A stretch of DNA of 64,000 nt from an uncultured Pelagibacteraceae bacterium (GTDB lineage Bacteria > Pseudomonadota > Alphaproteobacteria > Pelagibacterales > Pelagibacteraceae). The stretch is taken from assembly GCA_902612345.1 (NCBI GenBank), contig CACMDE010000001.1, forward strand, positions 124,001 through 188,000. Direction: 5' to 3'. How positions within the stretch are numbered: position 1 is the first letter of the stretch; each line of letters starts with the position of its first letter. Positions 54,547-63,028 of this stretch are shown here, in pieces. The translations under genes and the position numbers were made by a program. The notes under the pieces were generated by a model that saw only the letters and a list, made by a program, of their open reading frames with translations, had not been told where the DNA came from and did not search any database.

Positions 54547-55269
54547 TTATTTTTTTTCTGGAGCAGCTTCTTTTTTATCTTTATCAGCTTCTGGTTTTTT
54601 AGCTTCATCACCTGCCGCGGCTGCTTGCTCACCTTCTTTAGGCGCTTCTCCTTCTGCACCAGCTTCTGCTCCCTCTGCAGTTTCCTCAACTGGTTTCTCT
54701 GGCTCTTTAACAATCGTTGGCGCAGCCACTGTAGCAATTACAAAGTCTCTTCCTGTAATTGTTGGCGACACATTCTCTGGGAGTTTTATCGCTGATATTT
54801 TTATACTTGCACCAATATCTAGACCTTCTAGGTCAACCACAAGTTCTTTAGGTATACTTTCTGTAGGGCATTTTAATTCAACTTTTCTTCTTACTATATT
54901 TAAAACTCCACCTCTTTTTAATCCTGGAGACAGTTCCATATTGATAAATTTTACCGGTATCTCTAAAATAATTTTTCTTCCAGCTATCATTCTTAGAAAA
55001 TCAACATGAATTGGCTCATCACTTACAACATCAAAAGCAACCTCCCTTGGAAGAACATTTATTTCTTTATCTTTAATTTTTATTTTTAACACATTTGATA
55101 AAAAATTTTCTTGATCTAGCAAATTTTTTAGATGTTTTTTTGAAACACTTATCAACTCATTCTTCTCATCTCCTCCGTATAATACACCTGGCACCATACC
55201 TTTTTTTCGAAGAATGTTATTTTTTCCTCTTGAAGTTTCAGTTCTTTGATTTGCTTCTAAATTAATCAT
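54547..55269 (-). CDS. rplY: Ribosomal protein L25 (CTC form)
   Basis: Binds 5S rRNA in the large subunit. The 240-residue long form has an L25 domain (EANQRTETSRGKNNILRKKG, MVPGVLYGG) and a CTC-type beta domain (FLRMIAGRKIILEIPV, ELVVDLEGLDIGASIKISAI). The last 55 residues are a low-complexity Glu/Ala/Lys/Pro tail, whose codons give a GC-richer patch with long antisense ORFs. Between prs and pth, as usual. Confidence 0.95.
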   Translation of the reverse strand: MINLEANQRTETSRGKNNILRKKGMVPGVLYGGDEKNELISVSKKHLKNLLDQENFLSNVLKIKIKDKEINVLPREVAFDVVSDEPIHVDFLRMIAGRKIILEIPVKFINMELSPGLKRGGVLNIVRRKVELKCPTESIPKELVVDLEGLDIGASIKISAIKLPENVSPTITGRDFVIATVAAPTIVKEPEKPVEETAEGAEAGAEGEAPKEGEQAAAAGDEAKKPEADKDKKEAAPEKK

Positions 55270-55317
55270 AAAAGTTGTAGCTTTTAGCTCAGTAGTTATG
55301 CATTATCAAGAAGAAAA

Positions 55318-56250
55318 TTACCTGAATAAGTCGGATACAGAAGTTGAATTTGATATTCTTTTTATAGCTTCTCCGACTAATTGAGAAATTGTTAAAATTT
55401 CGATATTTTTAGCATCTTTTACTCTAGATGAATTATCAATCGTATCTGTTATTACCAATCTTTTGATATTTGATTTTTTTATTTTTTCTACAGCCTTTCC
55501 ACTTAATACACCGTGAGTAACATAAACGTGAACTTCTCTTGCTCCTCTCTCTGCTAGTGCATGAGCCGCATTAACAATTGTTCCTCCAGAATCAATAATA
55601 TCATCAACAATAATACATATTTTACCTTTTACATTTCCAATTACATTCATTACTTCAGATTTTCCTGGCGTAGGTCTTCTTTTATCAATTATTGCTAATC
55701 CAGCATGCAAAAATTTTCCAAGTGCTCTAGCCCTTTCAGTTCCACCTACATCTGGCGCAACACAAATTAAATTTTTATTTTTTATCTTTTTTCTTATATG
55801 GCGTGCAAATATAGGAGTTGCAAACAAGTTATCAACTGGTATATCAAAAAAACCCTGAATTTGCCCTGCATGAAGATCTATTGTAACAACTCTATCAGCA
55901 CCAGCTTTTGTTATTAAATTTGAAACTAATTTAGCTGAAATTGAAGTTCTAGGAACAACCTTTCGATCCTGTCTTGCATAACCAAAATATGGAATAACAG
56001 CGGTTATATTTTTTGCAGAGGATCTTTTTAAAGCATCTATACTAAGCAGTAGTTCCATAAGATTATCATTTGCTGGAGACGAAACTGATTGAATAACGAA
56101 TATACTATTACCTCTAATATTTTCGTTAATTTCAATATAAATCTCCCCATCAGAAAACTTTCGAATACTTGAACGAACTAGTCTATTTTTTAAATATTTA
56201 GATATTTTTAGGCTAAGGTTTTTATTTGAATTACCTGTGATTATTTTCAT
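55318..56250 (-). CDS. prs: Ribose-phosphate pyrophosphokinase
   Basis: Makes PRPP for nucleotides, histidine and tryptophan. The 310-residue protein has NENIRGNSIFVIQSVSSPAN, GYARQDRKVVPRTSISAKLV, VVTIDLHAGQIQGFFDIPVDNL and the PRPP loop IVDDIIDSGGTIVNAA. A 48-nt gap to rplY carries a small AAAAG/CTTTT inverted repeat, too weak to call a terminator. Confidence 0.97.
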   Translation of the reverse strand: MKIITGNSNKNLSLKISKYLKNRLVRSSIRKFSDGEIYIEINENIRGNSIFVIQSVSSPANDNLMELLLSIDALKRSSAKNITAVIPYFGYARQDRKVVPRTSISAKLVSNLITKAGADRVVTIDLHAGQIQGFFDIPVDNLFATPIFARHIRKKIKNKNLICVAPDVGGTERARALGKFLHAGLAIIDKRRPTPGKSEVMNVIGNVKGKICIIVDDIIDSGGTIVNAAHALAERGAREVHVYVTHGVLSGKAVEKIKKSNIKRLVITDTIDNSSRVKDAKNIEILTISQLVGEAIKRISNSTSVSDLFR

Positions 56251-56258
56251 TAATATTC

Positions 56259-57011
56259 CTATTTAAGCATAATTACCGATATATTTCTACCATAATCGGG
56301 CTCTTTTCTTTTGAGAGATCTTCTCGCACTAAAAAAATTATTTTTTTTATCAAAGGTATCTTTTCTTATAACATCAATTTTTGAAATTCCAAAACTATTT
56401 AATTGATGGTAAATAAATTTTACTAAATCAAAGTAAATCTTTTTTTGCTTAAACTGAAAAAAAATCGAATTCCTCTTATTTTTTCTTATAAATTTATGTT
56501 TAAACTCTTTTCCAACCTCATAATTTTTCTGGCCTATACTAGGTCCAATTACTGCAATAATATCTTTTTTTTTTGATCCTGATTTAACAAATTTCTTCAA
56601 AACTTTATTAATTATATTTTTATAAGCTCCTCTCCACCCCACGTGTACAGCTCCAATTATTTTCTTTTTATAATCTAAAATTAATATTGGAGCACAATCT
56701 GCAGTAAGTATTCCGATTGGTAAATTTTTGATATTCGTTATTAAAGCATCTCCAACAATTTTTTTTTTAGGAATTTTTTTAATAAAAAAAAATTTTGAAC
56801 TGTGAACTTGATATAAAAGTACAATATCATTCAGTTTTGAACAAATTTTATCTTTTACATAAATTAAATTTCTATTAATATTAGTTTTTTTATCTTTAGA
56901 CCCTTTGCCACAATTTAAACTTTTGTAAATTCCTTTTGAAAAGCCATTTTTTTTATTAAAAAAACCATGGTTTACAATTTTAGTTTTATCAAGTATTTGT
57001 GACTTTATCAT
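56259..57011 (-). CDS. pgeF: PgeF/YfiH laccase-domain protein
   Basis: Family known as polyphenol oxidase-like; in E. coli YfiH edits peptidoglycan by removing L-Ser containing precursors. The 250-residue protein has the metal-site residues in LLYQVHSSKF, ILTADCAPILILD and GAVHVGWRGAYKNI (His/Cys/His) and a C-terminal FFSARRS. It overlaps the MidA-like gene by 4 nt. Confidence 0.9.
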   Translation of the reverse strand: MIKSQILDKTKIVNHGFFNKKNGFSKGIYKSLNCGKGSKDKKTNINRNLIYVKDKICSKLNDIVLLYQVHSSKFFFIKKIPKKKIVGDALITNIKNLPIGILTADCAPILILDYKKKIIGAVHVGWRGAYKNIINKVLKKFVKSGSKKKDIIAVIGPSIGQKNYEVGKEFKHKFIRKNKRNSIFFQFKQKKIYFDLVKFIYHQLNSFGISKIDVIRKDTFDKKNNFFSARRSLKRKEPDYGRNISVIMLK

Positions 57012-58051
57012 TTAAAACCAAGTTTAAATTTATTATTTTTTTTATAAAAATGAATAACTTTAAAAAGGTCACCCATTTGTTTTTTATCAATCAGCCTATT
57101 AATCCTATAATATATATTTGCTTTTTCTAAAAAACTTTTTTTAGAGGCTAAGATATCTGCTCTTTGTAAGATACCTAAATTTAATAAAAATTCTCTCTGA
57201 GACTTATAGCTAATTTCTAATTTTTGTTCTTTTGCAACCTTTTTTAAAAAAGGAATATTTATAAGATGACTTATATCTGCATTTCCCACTTCGCTTAAAA
57301 TATCAATTTTTCTGTGATTTTTTACACCTTGTAGAGTATCAAACATTCTTCGATTTAAATAAGCATAATCTATAAAAAGTATACTACCACCATTTTTGGT
57401 TATGAAATTGTTTAATTCTTTTAATAATTTAATTCCATCGAAAGATATTTCCAGAAATTTTTGATTTTTTGAAACATTAAAATTTAATTTTTTTTCTAAT
57501 TTTTTTATGTCGCAATTTATATTTTTGAACCTATAAATTCCCTTTACCTTTTCTACATATCTTTCGTACCATTTATCATTTATTTTAAGATAATGTTTAA
57601 CCGGCAAAGCATCTAAGAATTCATTACCTAAAAAAATTGTTGGTTTATTTGCAATTTTATTTAATTTTTTTGACCATTTTACCTTTAATCCTTTCAATCG
57701 TTTCTTTTGAACTTGAATTAATTTTTTGCTTTTTTCAAAAATTATAAATTCACAGTTTTTATAAAAGTTAGAAAATTTTTTTGATGAAATTATAATTTGA
57801 TGCATCATTTCACCATTGCCAGCTCCTAGCTCTACAATATTAATTTTTTTATTAGTGTAAAAATGTTTCCAATAAGAAATCACCCATATAAATATCATTT
57901 CAGAAAAAATAATTGAAATATTTGGTGAGGTTATAAAATCGCCGCTTTTACCAAATGATTTTTTTTTCATATAGTAGCCTTTACTAGGATGATAAAGAGC
58001 GTTATCAATAAATCTATCTAAAGGAATTATATGGTCTTTTTTATCAAACAT
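57008..58051 (-). CDS. MidA/NDUFAF7-like SAM-dependent methyltransferase
   Basis: A 347-residue protein of the family whose eukaryotic member NDUFAF7 methylates an arginine of complex I. Signatures: IPLDRFIDNALYHPSKGYYM, GDFITSPNISIIFSEM, the SAM motif NIVELGAGNGEMMHQII, FLGNEFLDALPVKHYL and FIDYAYLNR. The ATG at 58051 is preferred to 58093, which would overlap lgt by 50 nt; with it the overlap is 8 nt. The target in this organism is not known. Confidence 0.88.
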   Translation of the reverse strand: MFDKKDHIIPLDRFIDNALYHPSKGYYMKKKSFGKSGDFITSPNISIIFSEMIFIWVISYWKHFYTNKKINIVELGAGNGEMMHQIIISSKKFSNFYKNCEFIIFEKSKKLIQVQKKRLKGLKVKWSKKLNKIANKPTIFLGNEFLDALPVKHYLKINDKWYERYVEKVKGIYRFKNINCDIKKLEKKLNFNVSKNQKFLEISFDGIKLLKELNNFITKNGGSILFIDYAYLNRRMFDTLQGVKNHRKIDILSEVGNADISHLINIPFLKKVAKEQKLEISYKSQREFLLNLGILQRADILASKKSFLEKANIYYRINRLIDKKQMGDLFKVIHFYKKNNKFKLGFK

Positions 58052-58811
58052 TTTTCTTTGATTGCCACAAATATATTCCAAAAAACAAAACAAAAATACT
58101 TATTATCTGTCCAATCGATAAATTTAAATAAAGCAATCCAATTTGTGCATCTGGTTCTCGAGTAAATTCAATTACAAATCTAAAAATTGAGTAAAAAATT
58201 AGAAAAACTGAAGATACATACCCCTCTTTTTTATTTATCCTTGAAGTCAGATAATTTAAAATTATAAATAATATTATACCTTCAAAAATTGCCTCGTATA
58301 TTTGAGATGGGTGACGATTAATATTGTCAACAGAAACAAATTTTACCGACCATAATACATCGGTCTCTCTTCCATAAAGTTCAGAATTAATAAAATTAGA
58401 AATTCTCCCTAAGAAGATGCCAATTGGGGCAGTAAGAGCAACAAGATCTAAAAAATAAAAGCTACTGACATTATTTCTTGAGGAAAAAATATAAGTTAAT
58501 AGAATTATACCAATCACTGCACCATGAAAAGACATTCCTCCTTGCCATATCATTAATACTTCAATTGGATTTTTACTATAATAGTTAAAATTATAAATTA
58601 ATACATACCCAAGCCGACCACCAATAATAATACCTAAAATTAAGTATAAGATATAATCATCAAATAATTTCTGAAAATAATCATCTGTAATAAGTTTTTT
58701 TTTACAATAAAACCATCCAAAAACTATTCCAAAAATATATGATAAAGAGTACCATCTAATTTCTAGGCTAAAAATGTTAAAAGCTACAGGATCAAAATCA
58801 TTGATAAACAT
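58044..58811 (-). CDS. lgt: Prolipoprotein diacylglyceryl transferase
   Basis: Adds diacylglycerol to the lipobox cysteine, the step before LspA. The 255-residue polytopic protein has DPVAFNIFSLEIRWYSLSY, GGRLGYVL, GGMSFHGAVIG with the key histidine, and GRISNFINSELYGRETD. Divergent from ubiK over 44 nt. Confidence 0.96.
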   Translation of the reverse strand: MFINDFDPVAFNIFSLEIRWYSLSYIFGIVFGWFYCKKKLITDDYFQKLFDDYILYLILGIIIGGRLGYVLIYNFNYYSKNPIEVLMIWQGGMSFHGAVIGIILLTYIFSSRNNVSSFYFLDLVALTAPIGIFLGRISNFINSELYGRETDVLWSVKFVSVDNINRHPSQIYEAIFEGIILFIILNYLTSRINKKEGYVSSVFLIFYSIFRFVIEFTREPDAQIGLLYLNLSIGQIISIFVLFFGIYLWQSKKNV

Positions 58812-58855
58812 TAGTAAAAAATACTATAAATTAAACTAAAAAAATAAAATTATCT

Positions 58856-59107
58856 ATGTCAAAATCAAAATTATTTTTAAACCAAATAACTAAATTAATA
58901 GAGCAAGGAATATATAGCTATAAAGATTTATCAAATGAATTTATTTCAATTTTAAGAACAAAAAGAGATGAATTAATTTATAAATTAAAATTAACTGGCA
59001 GTGAGGAGACTGAAGTTTTAAATAAAAGAATTGAAAATTTAGAAAAAAAATTCAAAAAATTTGAAAATCAAATAAAGAAAAAAAAAATTAAAAAGGTAAA
59101 GAAATAA
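58856..59107 (+). CDS. ubiK: UbiK-like accessory factor (BMFP family)
   Basis: Small protein linked to ubiquinone synthesis and membrane binding. The 83-residue protein has an amphipathic N-terminal helix (KLFLNQITKLIEQGIYSYKD) and a C-terminal coiled coil with Lys tail (NKRIENLEKKFKKFENQIKK), the BMFP/UbiK layout. Its end overlaps the histidine kinase 3' end by 20 nt. Confidence 0.75.
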   Translation: MSKSKLFLNQITKLIEQGIYSYKDLSNEFISILRTKRDELIYKLKLTGSEETEVLNKRIENLEKKFKKFENQIKKKKIKKVKK

Positions 59108-60401
59108 TTGTTTTTAAACCTCCAAGATTTGACTCACCAAGCTCAATTTTGCCTCCATGAGACCTGATTATGTCCGAAGAAATTGAAAGCCCCAGTCCAA
59201 CGCTTGAACTTTTTTCCGATCTACTTTTGTCAATTTTATAAAATGGTTTGAAAACATTTTCTCTTTCATGAATTGGAATACCTGGGCCATTATCCTCAAT
59301 TATAATTAAAACATTTCCCTTTAACTTTTGAAAATTTATCTCTATTTTATTTGCAAATTTTGATGAATTTTCTATTAAATTACTTAAACATCTTTGTATT
59401 GATAGTTTTCTACCATTAAAATTAAAATCTTCCCCTCTATTAAATGTTATCATTTCATTGTCAAATTTTGAAATTATGTCTTCAATTAACTTATTAAATT
59501 CAAATTTTTCATTTTGTTCTTTATTTCTTTCGCTAGAAAATTGAAGATATTCATTTAACATTTTCTCCATTTCATCAATATCATTTGAAAATCGTTCAAT
59601 TAGTTTTTTATCTTTTATTAAAGCTAATTGTAATTTCATTCTAGTTAAAGGTGTTCTTAAGTCATGACTTATTCCAGATAACATCTCAGATCTTTGATTT
59701 AAATGTCTCAATATTCTTTTTCTCATTTTCTCAAATTCGTATCCAGCCTGCCTAATTTCTGATGCACCAGATGGGATGAATTCTTCTATGTCTTCTCCTC
59801 TTCCAAATTTTTTTGACACTTCTGCAAGTTTTTTTATAGGTCTAGTTTGATTTTTCAGAAATATTATAGCTATAGCTATAATAAGAATAGCTGGCAAAGT
59901 AATCCAAAGAGCAAAAATTCTCACAGATGTACTGGTCAATCTTTCTCTTGGAATAAAAAATTCAAAATAGTCATCACCATTTTTTATTTTTAAATTAACT
60001 GTGTCTTTAATTTTTGAGGTATCAAACCAATATACTAAATTTTTTGATTTTAATTCTCTTCTTAGTGCACGATCAACAGGGCTATACCATTTTTCATTCA
60101 TCAAATCCGAGAAATTTTTTTTTTGAAAATATACAACATCAATATCAAGGTATTCTTCAAAAGTATTCTCAACAAAATTTCTGTCTGAACCATCTTTGTT
60201 ATAAGAGTCTATAAATGTTTTTATTTCTCCAACTAAAGCTCTAGTCATTCCAATATTGGTTTTAATCCATAGACTGTCAAAAAAAACTACTGATATCGTT
60301 AATTGTAAAATTATTATAGGTAGGGCAACGATTAAAAGACTCCTATAAAAAAGTTGTTTGGGAAGTAGTTGTTTTAAAAATTTACTCAATCCATAGAACA
60401 T
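59088..60401 (-). CDS. Sensor histidine kinase, EnvZ-like
   Basis: Inner-membrane two-component kinase. The 437-residue protein has two membrane helices (about 18-42 and 165-185) around a 125-residue periplasmic sensor domain, then HAMP, the H-box GISHDLRTPLTRMKLQLALI, N-box LIENSSKFA, and G boxes EDNGPGIP and SSVGLGLSIS. ATG 60401, preceded by GAGG on the same strand, is chosen over GTG 60410. It overlaps the response regulator by 20 nt. The signal is unknown. Confidence 0.88.
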   Translation of the reverse strand: MFYGLSKFLKQLLPKQLFYRSLLIVALPIIILQLTISVVFFDSLWIKTNIGMTRALVGEIKTFIDSYNKDGSDRNFVENTFEEYLDIDVVYFQKKNFSDLMNEKWYSPVDRALRRELKSKNLVYWFDTSKIKDTVNLKIKNGDDYFEFFIPRERLTSTSVRIFALWITLPAILIIAIAIIFLKNQTRPIKKLAEVSKKFGRGEDIEEFIPSGASEIRQAGYEFEKMRKRILRHLNQRSEMLSGISHDLRTPLTRMKLQLALIKDKKLIERFSNDIDEMEKMLNEYLQFSSERNKEQNEKFEFNKLIEDIISKFDNEMITFNRGEDFNFNGRKLSIQRCLSNLIENSSKFANKIEINFQKLKGNVLIIIEDNGPGIPIHERENVFKPFYKIDKSRSEKSSSVGLGLSISSDIIRSHGGKIELGESNLGGLKTIISLPF

Positions 60402-61059
60402 AACCTTCACCTCTTATAGTCTGTAAATACTTTGGATTTTTTGGTTCGTCTTCTATTTTTTTTCTCAATCTTGTAATCACGACATCAACTGACCTTTCTT
60501 TATCAATTTTTATAAGATTACCAATGTTTTCTCTAGAAAAAACTTTTCCTGGTGAATTTAGCATTTTTTCAAAGATTTTTTTTTCGGTATTATTAATTTT
60601 AATTTGTTTATTATTTTTATAAATTATCATTTTATTTAAATTAATTCTTATATTTCCAAATTTAATTTCTTTTCTATCTTTAATAATATTAGTTTTATTT
60701 AAAATATTCCTTATTCTTAATATTAATTCTTTCGGCTCAAATGGTTTTGGCAAATAATCATCTGCACCAATTTCTAGACCCTCTATTCTTTCTGATGCTT
60801 CACCTTTTGCAGTTAATAAAATAATCGGAGTGTCTAAAGATTTTTTATTTTCTTTTATAAAATCTAATCCAGATTTTCCTGGCATCATGATATCTAAGAT
60901 TATTAAATCAAATTTAATTAATTTTGTTTTTTCTGTAGCCGCCTCTGCACTTTCAGCAGTAGTTGTTATAAAACTATTTTGATTAAGATATTCTTTTACT
61001 AATTCTCTAATACCTTTATCATCATCAACAACTAATATGTGCGCTTCAAACTCTCTCAT
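60382..61059 (-). CDS. OmpR-family response regulator (PetR-like)
   Basis: DNA-binding regulator paired with the adjacent kinase. The 225-residue protein has a receiver domain (VVDDDKGIRELVKEYL, phosphoacceptor Asp in LIILDIMMPGKSG, LTAKGE, DYLPKPFEPKEL) and a winged-helix output domain ending VDVVITRLRKKIEDEP and QTIRGEGYVLWIE. Placed after a MarR gene beside ilvE, an arrangement that resembles PetP-PetR of Rhodobacter capsulatus, which controls the bc1 complex. That link is an inference. Confidence 0.9.
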   Translation of the reverse strand: MREFEAHILVVDDDKGIRELVKEYLNQNSFITTTAESAEAATEKTKLIKFDLIILDIMMPGKSGLDFIKENKKSLDTPIILLTAKGEASERIEGLEIGADDYLPKPFEPKELILRIRNILNKTNIIKDRKEIKFGNIRINLNKMIIYKNNKQIKINNTEKKIFEKMLNSPGKVFSRENIGNLIKIDKERSVDVVITRLRKKIEDEPKNPKYLQTIRGEGYVLWIE

Positions 61060-61495
61060 TAGATTTAATTAATTTTTTCAAAACATTATTGAAATCAACA
61101 ACTTCTTTAGCAGACGAATTTAGTAAAGCGTTATATATTCTCTTCTTTTGTTTAGAAAATATTTCCTCAAAAATTTTTTCTCCTTTTTCATTTAAATAAA
61201 CATGTTTAACTCTAGTGTCTTTTGTGTCTTTTTTAAAAGTTATGACTTCAATTTTGATAAGATCCCTCAGTATTCTATTTAAACTTTGTTTTGTTATTTT
61301 GAGTTTATTTAATAATTCCCCTATAGTTATACCTCTATAGGTTGATAGAATATGTAGAACTTTATTATGTGCTATACCTAGAGAATATTTATTTAATACT
61401 GTCTTTGAGTCTGAAAAAGTGTCCCTATAGCTTAAAAAAAGCTTTTCTATAAACTCTTTAATTTGTTCATCCTTAAGATAAAGCAGTTCCTTCAT
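61046..61495 (-). CDS. MarR-family transcriptional regulator (PetP-like)
   Basis: A 149-residue winged-helix regulator. The helix-turn-helix is ITIGELLNKLKITKQSLNRILRDL and the wing is FKKDTKDTRVKHVYLNEKG (DxR-containing). It is the first gene of a three-gene operon, overlapping the response regulator by 14 nt. The pairing with an OmpR-type regulator recalls petP/petR. Ligand unknown. Confidence 0.88.
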   Translation of the reverse strand: MKELLYLKDEQIKEFIEKLFLSYRDTFSDSKTVLNKYSLGIAHNKVLHILSTYRGITIGELLNKLKITKQSLNRILRDLIKIEVITFKKDTKDTRVKHVYLNEKGEKIFEEIFSKQKKRIYNALLNSSAKEVVDFNNVLKKLIKSNERV

Positions 61496-61519
61496 AAATA
61501 TTTATATTGGTAAGTTATA

Positions 61520-61548
61520 TTGACATAATATATATAGAAAGATATTTT
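61520..61548 (+). promoter_or_regulatory. Probable sigma-70 promoter of ilvE
   Basis: TTGACA at 61520-61525, a 17-nt spacer, then TATTTT at 61543-61548, 13 nt before the ATG at 61561. The -35 is a perfect match and the -10 keeps the invariant TA...T. An upstream in-frame start at 61507 would put this element in the coding region, so it also supports the 61561 start. Confidence 0.45.
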
Positions 61549-61560
61549 TTTTATTTTTTA

Positions 61561-62442
61561 ATGATACCTTACGACAAAAGAGACGGAAAAATCTGGTACA
61601 ACAATGAATTAGTTGATTGGGGCAATGTAAAGCTACACGTGCTGAATCACGGATTACATTATGCTAGCTGTGTTTTTGAAGGTCTTCGAGTTTATGACGG
61701 AGAAATCTTTAAACTAGTGGAGCACACTGCTAGATTTTTTTATTCTGCAAAAAGAATGGGTTTTGAAATTCCATATAGTGAAGATGAAATTAACAAAGCA
61801 TGCGTAGAAACTGTTAAAACTCAAAAAGTTCAAAACGGATATGTAAGGCCTATTGCGTGGAGAGGAAGCGAAATGATGGCTATCTCTGCTCAGCATACTA
61901 AAATACATGTTGCCATTGCAACTTGGGAATGGGGATCATATTTTGATCCAAATTTAAAACTAAAAGGTATTAAACTTAATATTTCTAAATGGAGAAGGCC
62001 AGCTCCAAATACAATACCATGGGATACAAAAGCTTCAGGGCTATATATGATTTGTACATTATCAAAGCATGAAGCTGAAAAAGATGGTTTTACAGATTCT
62101 TTAATGTTAGATTTTGAGGGCAACATAGCAGAAGCTACAGGAGCAAATATTTTCTTCAAAGACAAGAATGGTGAAATTCATACACCAATACCTGATAGTT
62201 TTTTAGATGGTATAACAAGAAGGACAGTTATTGATATAGCCAAGTCAAAAAAAATCACTGTTCATGAGAGAAAGATATCACCAGATGAATTAAGTAAATT
62301 TGAGGGATGTTTTTTAACAGGTACTGCCGCAGAAGTAACACCAGTTTCACAAATAAATGATTTTAAATTTAAAGTTTGTAAAATGATTATAGACTTATCT
62401 GAGAGCTATCAATCTTTAGTCAGGAAAAAAGCAGCAGCTTAA
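61561..62442 (+). CDS. ilvE: Branched-chain amino acid aminotransferase
   Basis: PLP enzyme for the last step of isoleucine, leucine and valine synthesis. With ATG 61561 it has 293 residues starting MIPYDKRDGKIWYNNELVDW. GLHYASCVFEGLRVYDG, the catalytic lysine in WDTKASGLYMICTLSK, GFTDSLMLDFEGNIAEATGANIFF (key part EATGANIF) and FLTGTAAEVTPVSQI are typical. It ends against convergent pgsA with one base between. Confidence 0.95.
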   Translation: MIPYDKRDGKIWYNNELVDWGNVKLHVLNHGLHYASCVFEGLRVYDGEIFKLVEHTARFFYSAKRMGFEIPYSEDEINKACVETVKTQKVQNGYVRPIAWRGSEMMAISAQHTKIHVAIATWEWGSYFDPNLKLKGIKLNISKWRRPAPNTIPWDTKASGLYMICTLSKHEAEKDGFTDSLMLDFEGNIAEATGANIFFKDKNGEIHTPIPDSFLDGITRRTVIDIAKSKKITVHERKISPDELSKFEGCFLTGTAAEVTPVSQINDFKFKVCKMIIDLSESYQSLVRKKAAA

Positions 62443-62443
62443 A

Positions 62444-63028
62444 TTAAGATTTGTTATCTTGAGAAATAGCATGGTCAATACCCTTTCTTAGATAATCATA
62501 TCCAGTATATAAAGTTAGGAAAGCAGATAACCATAATAAAATAATACCTATTGTTTGAGCATTATAGTCTTGAAAATTTATAATTTTATTTCCAGTTTCG
62601 CCAGTTAAAAGAATTGAAATTGCAGTCATTTGTAAAACTGTTTTAAGTTTAGCAAGACTTGACACTGGAAGTTTAATTTTTCCTTTTGCTAAAAATTCTC
62701 TTAGTCCAGAAATTAATATTTCTCTAATTAGTATAATTATTGCAGCAATTACTTCATAATTTTTTATTGTATTATCCATTACAAGTAAAATTAAAGCTGT
62801 GGCTACAATTATTTTGTCTGCGATTGGATCTAAAAGCTCTCCAAGTTTTGATTCCTCTTTGAACATTCTGGCAAGTAGCCCATCTAAGAAATCTGTAAAT
62901 GATGCAATTAAAAAAAGAAAAAAGGGCAATAAGTCTCCATAGAAACCTGGAAGATAATAAGCAATAACAAAAATAGGAACAATTATAATTCGTCCAATTG
63001 TAAGATAATTTGGTATTTTAATTTTCAT
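62444..63028 (-). CDS. pgsA: CDP-diacylglycerol-glycerol-3-phosphate 3-phosphatidyltransferase
   Basis: Makes phosphatidylglycerophosphate in the inner membrane. The 194-residue protein has the CDP-alcohol transferase motif D-G-x2-A-R-x8-G-x3-D-x3-D ([18 protein letters not shown] and DPIADK) and several helices. It overlaps uvrC by 4 nt; uvrC-pgsA is a common alphaproteobacterial pair. Confidence 0.95.
   Translation of the reverse strand: MKIKIPNYLTIGRIIIVPIFVIAYYLPGFYGDLLPFFLFLIASFTDFLDGLLARMFKEESKLGELLDPIADKIIVATALILLVMDNTIKNYEVIAAIIILIREILISGLREFLAKGKIKLPVSSLAKLKTVLQMTAISILLTGETGNKIINFQDYNAQTIGIILLWLSAFLTLYTGYDYLRKGIDHAISQDNKS

Noticed and set aside
54467-55009. Long plus-strand ORF (180 aa) opposite rplY
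   Set aside because: Ala/Ser/Pro-rich translation is the antisense of the Glu/Ala/Lys tail of L25; rplY has clear family motifs on the other strand.
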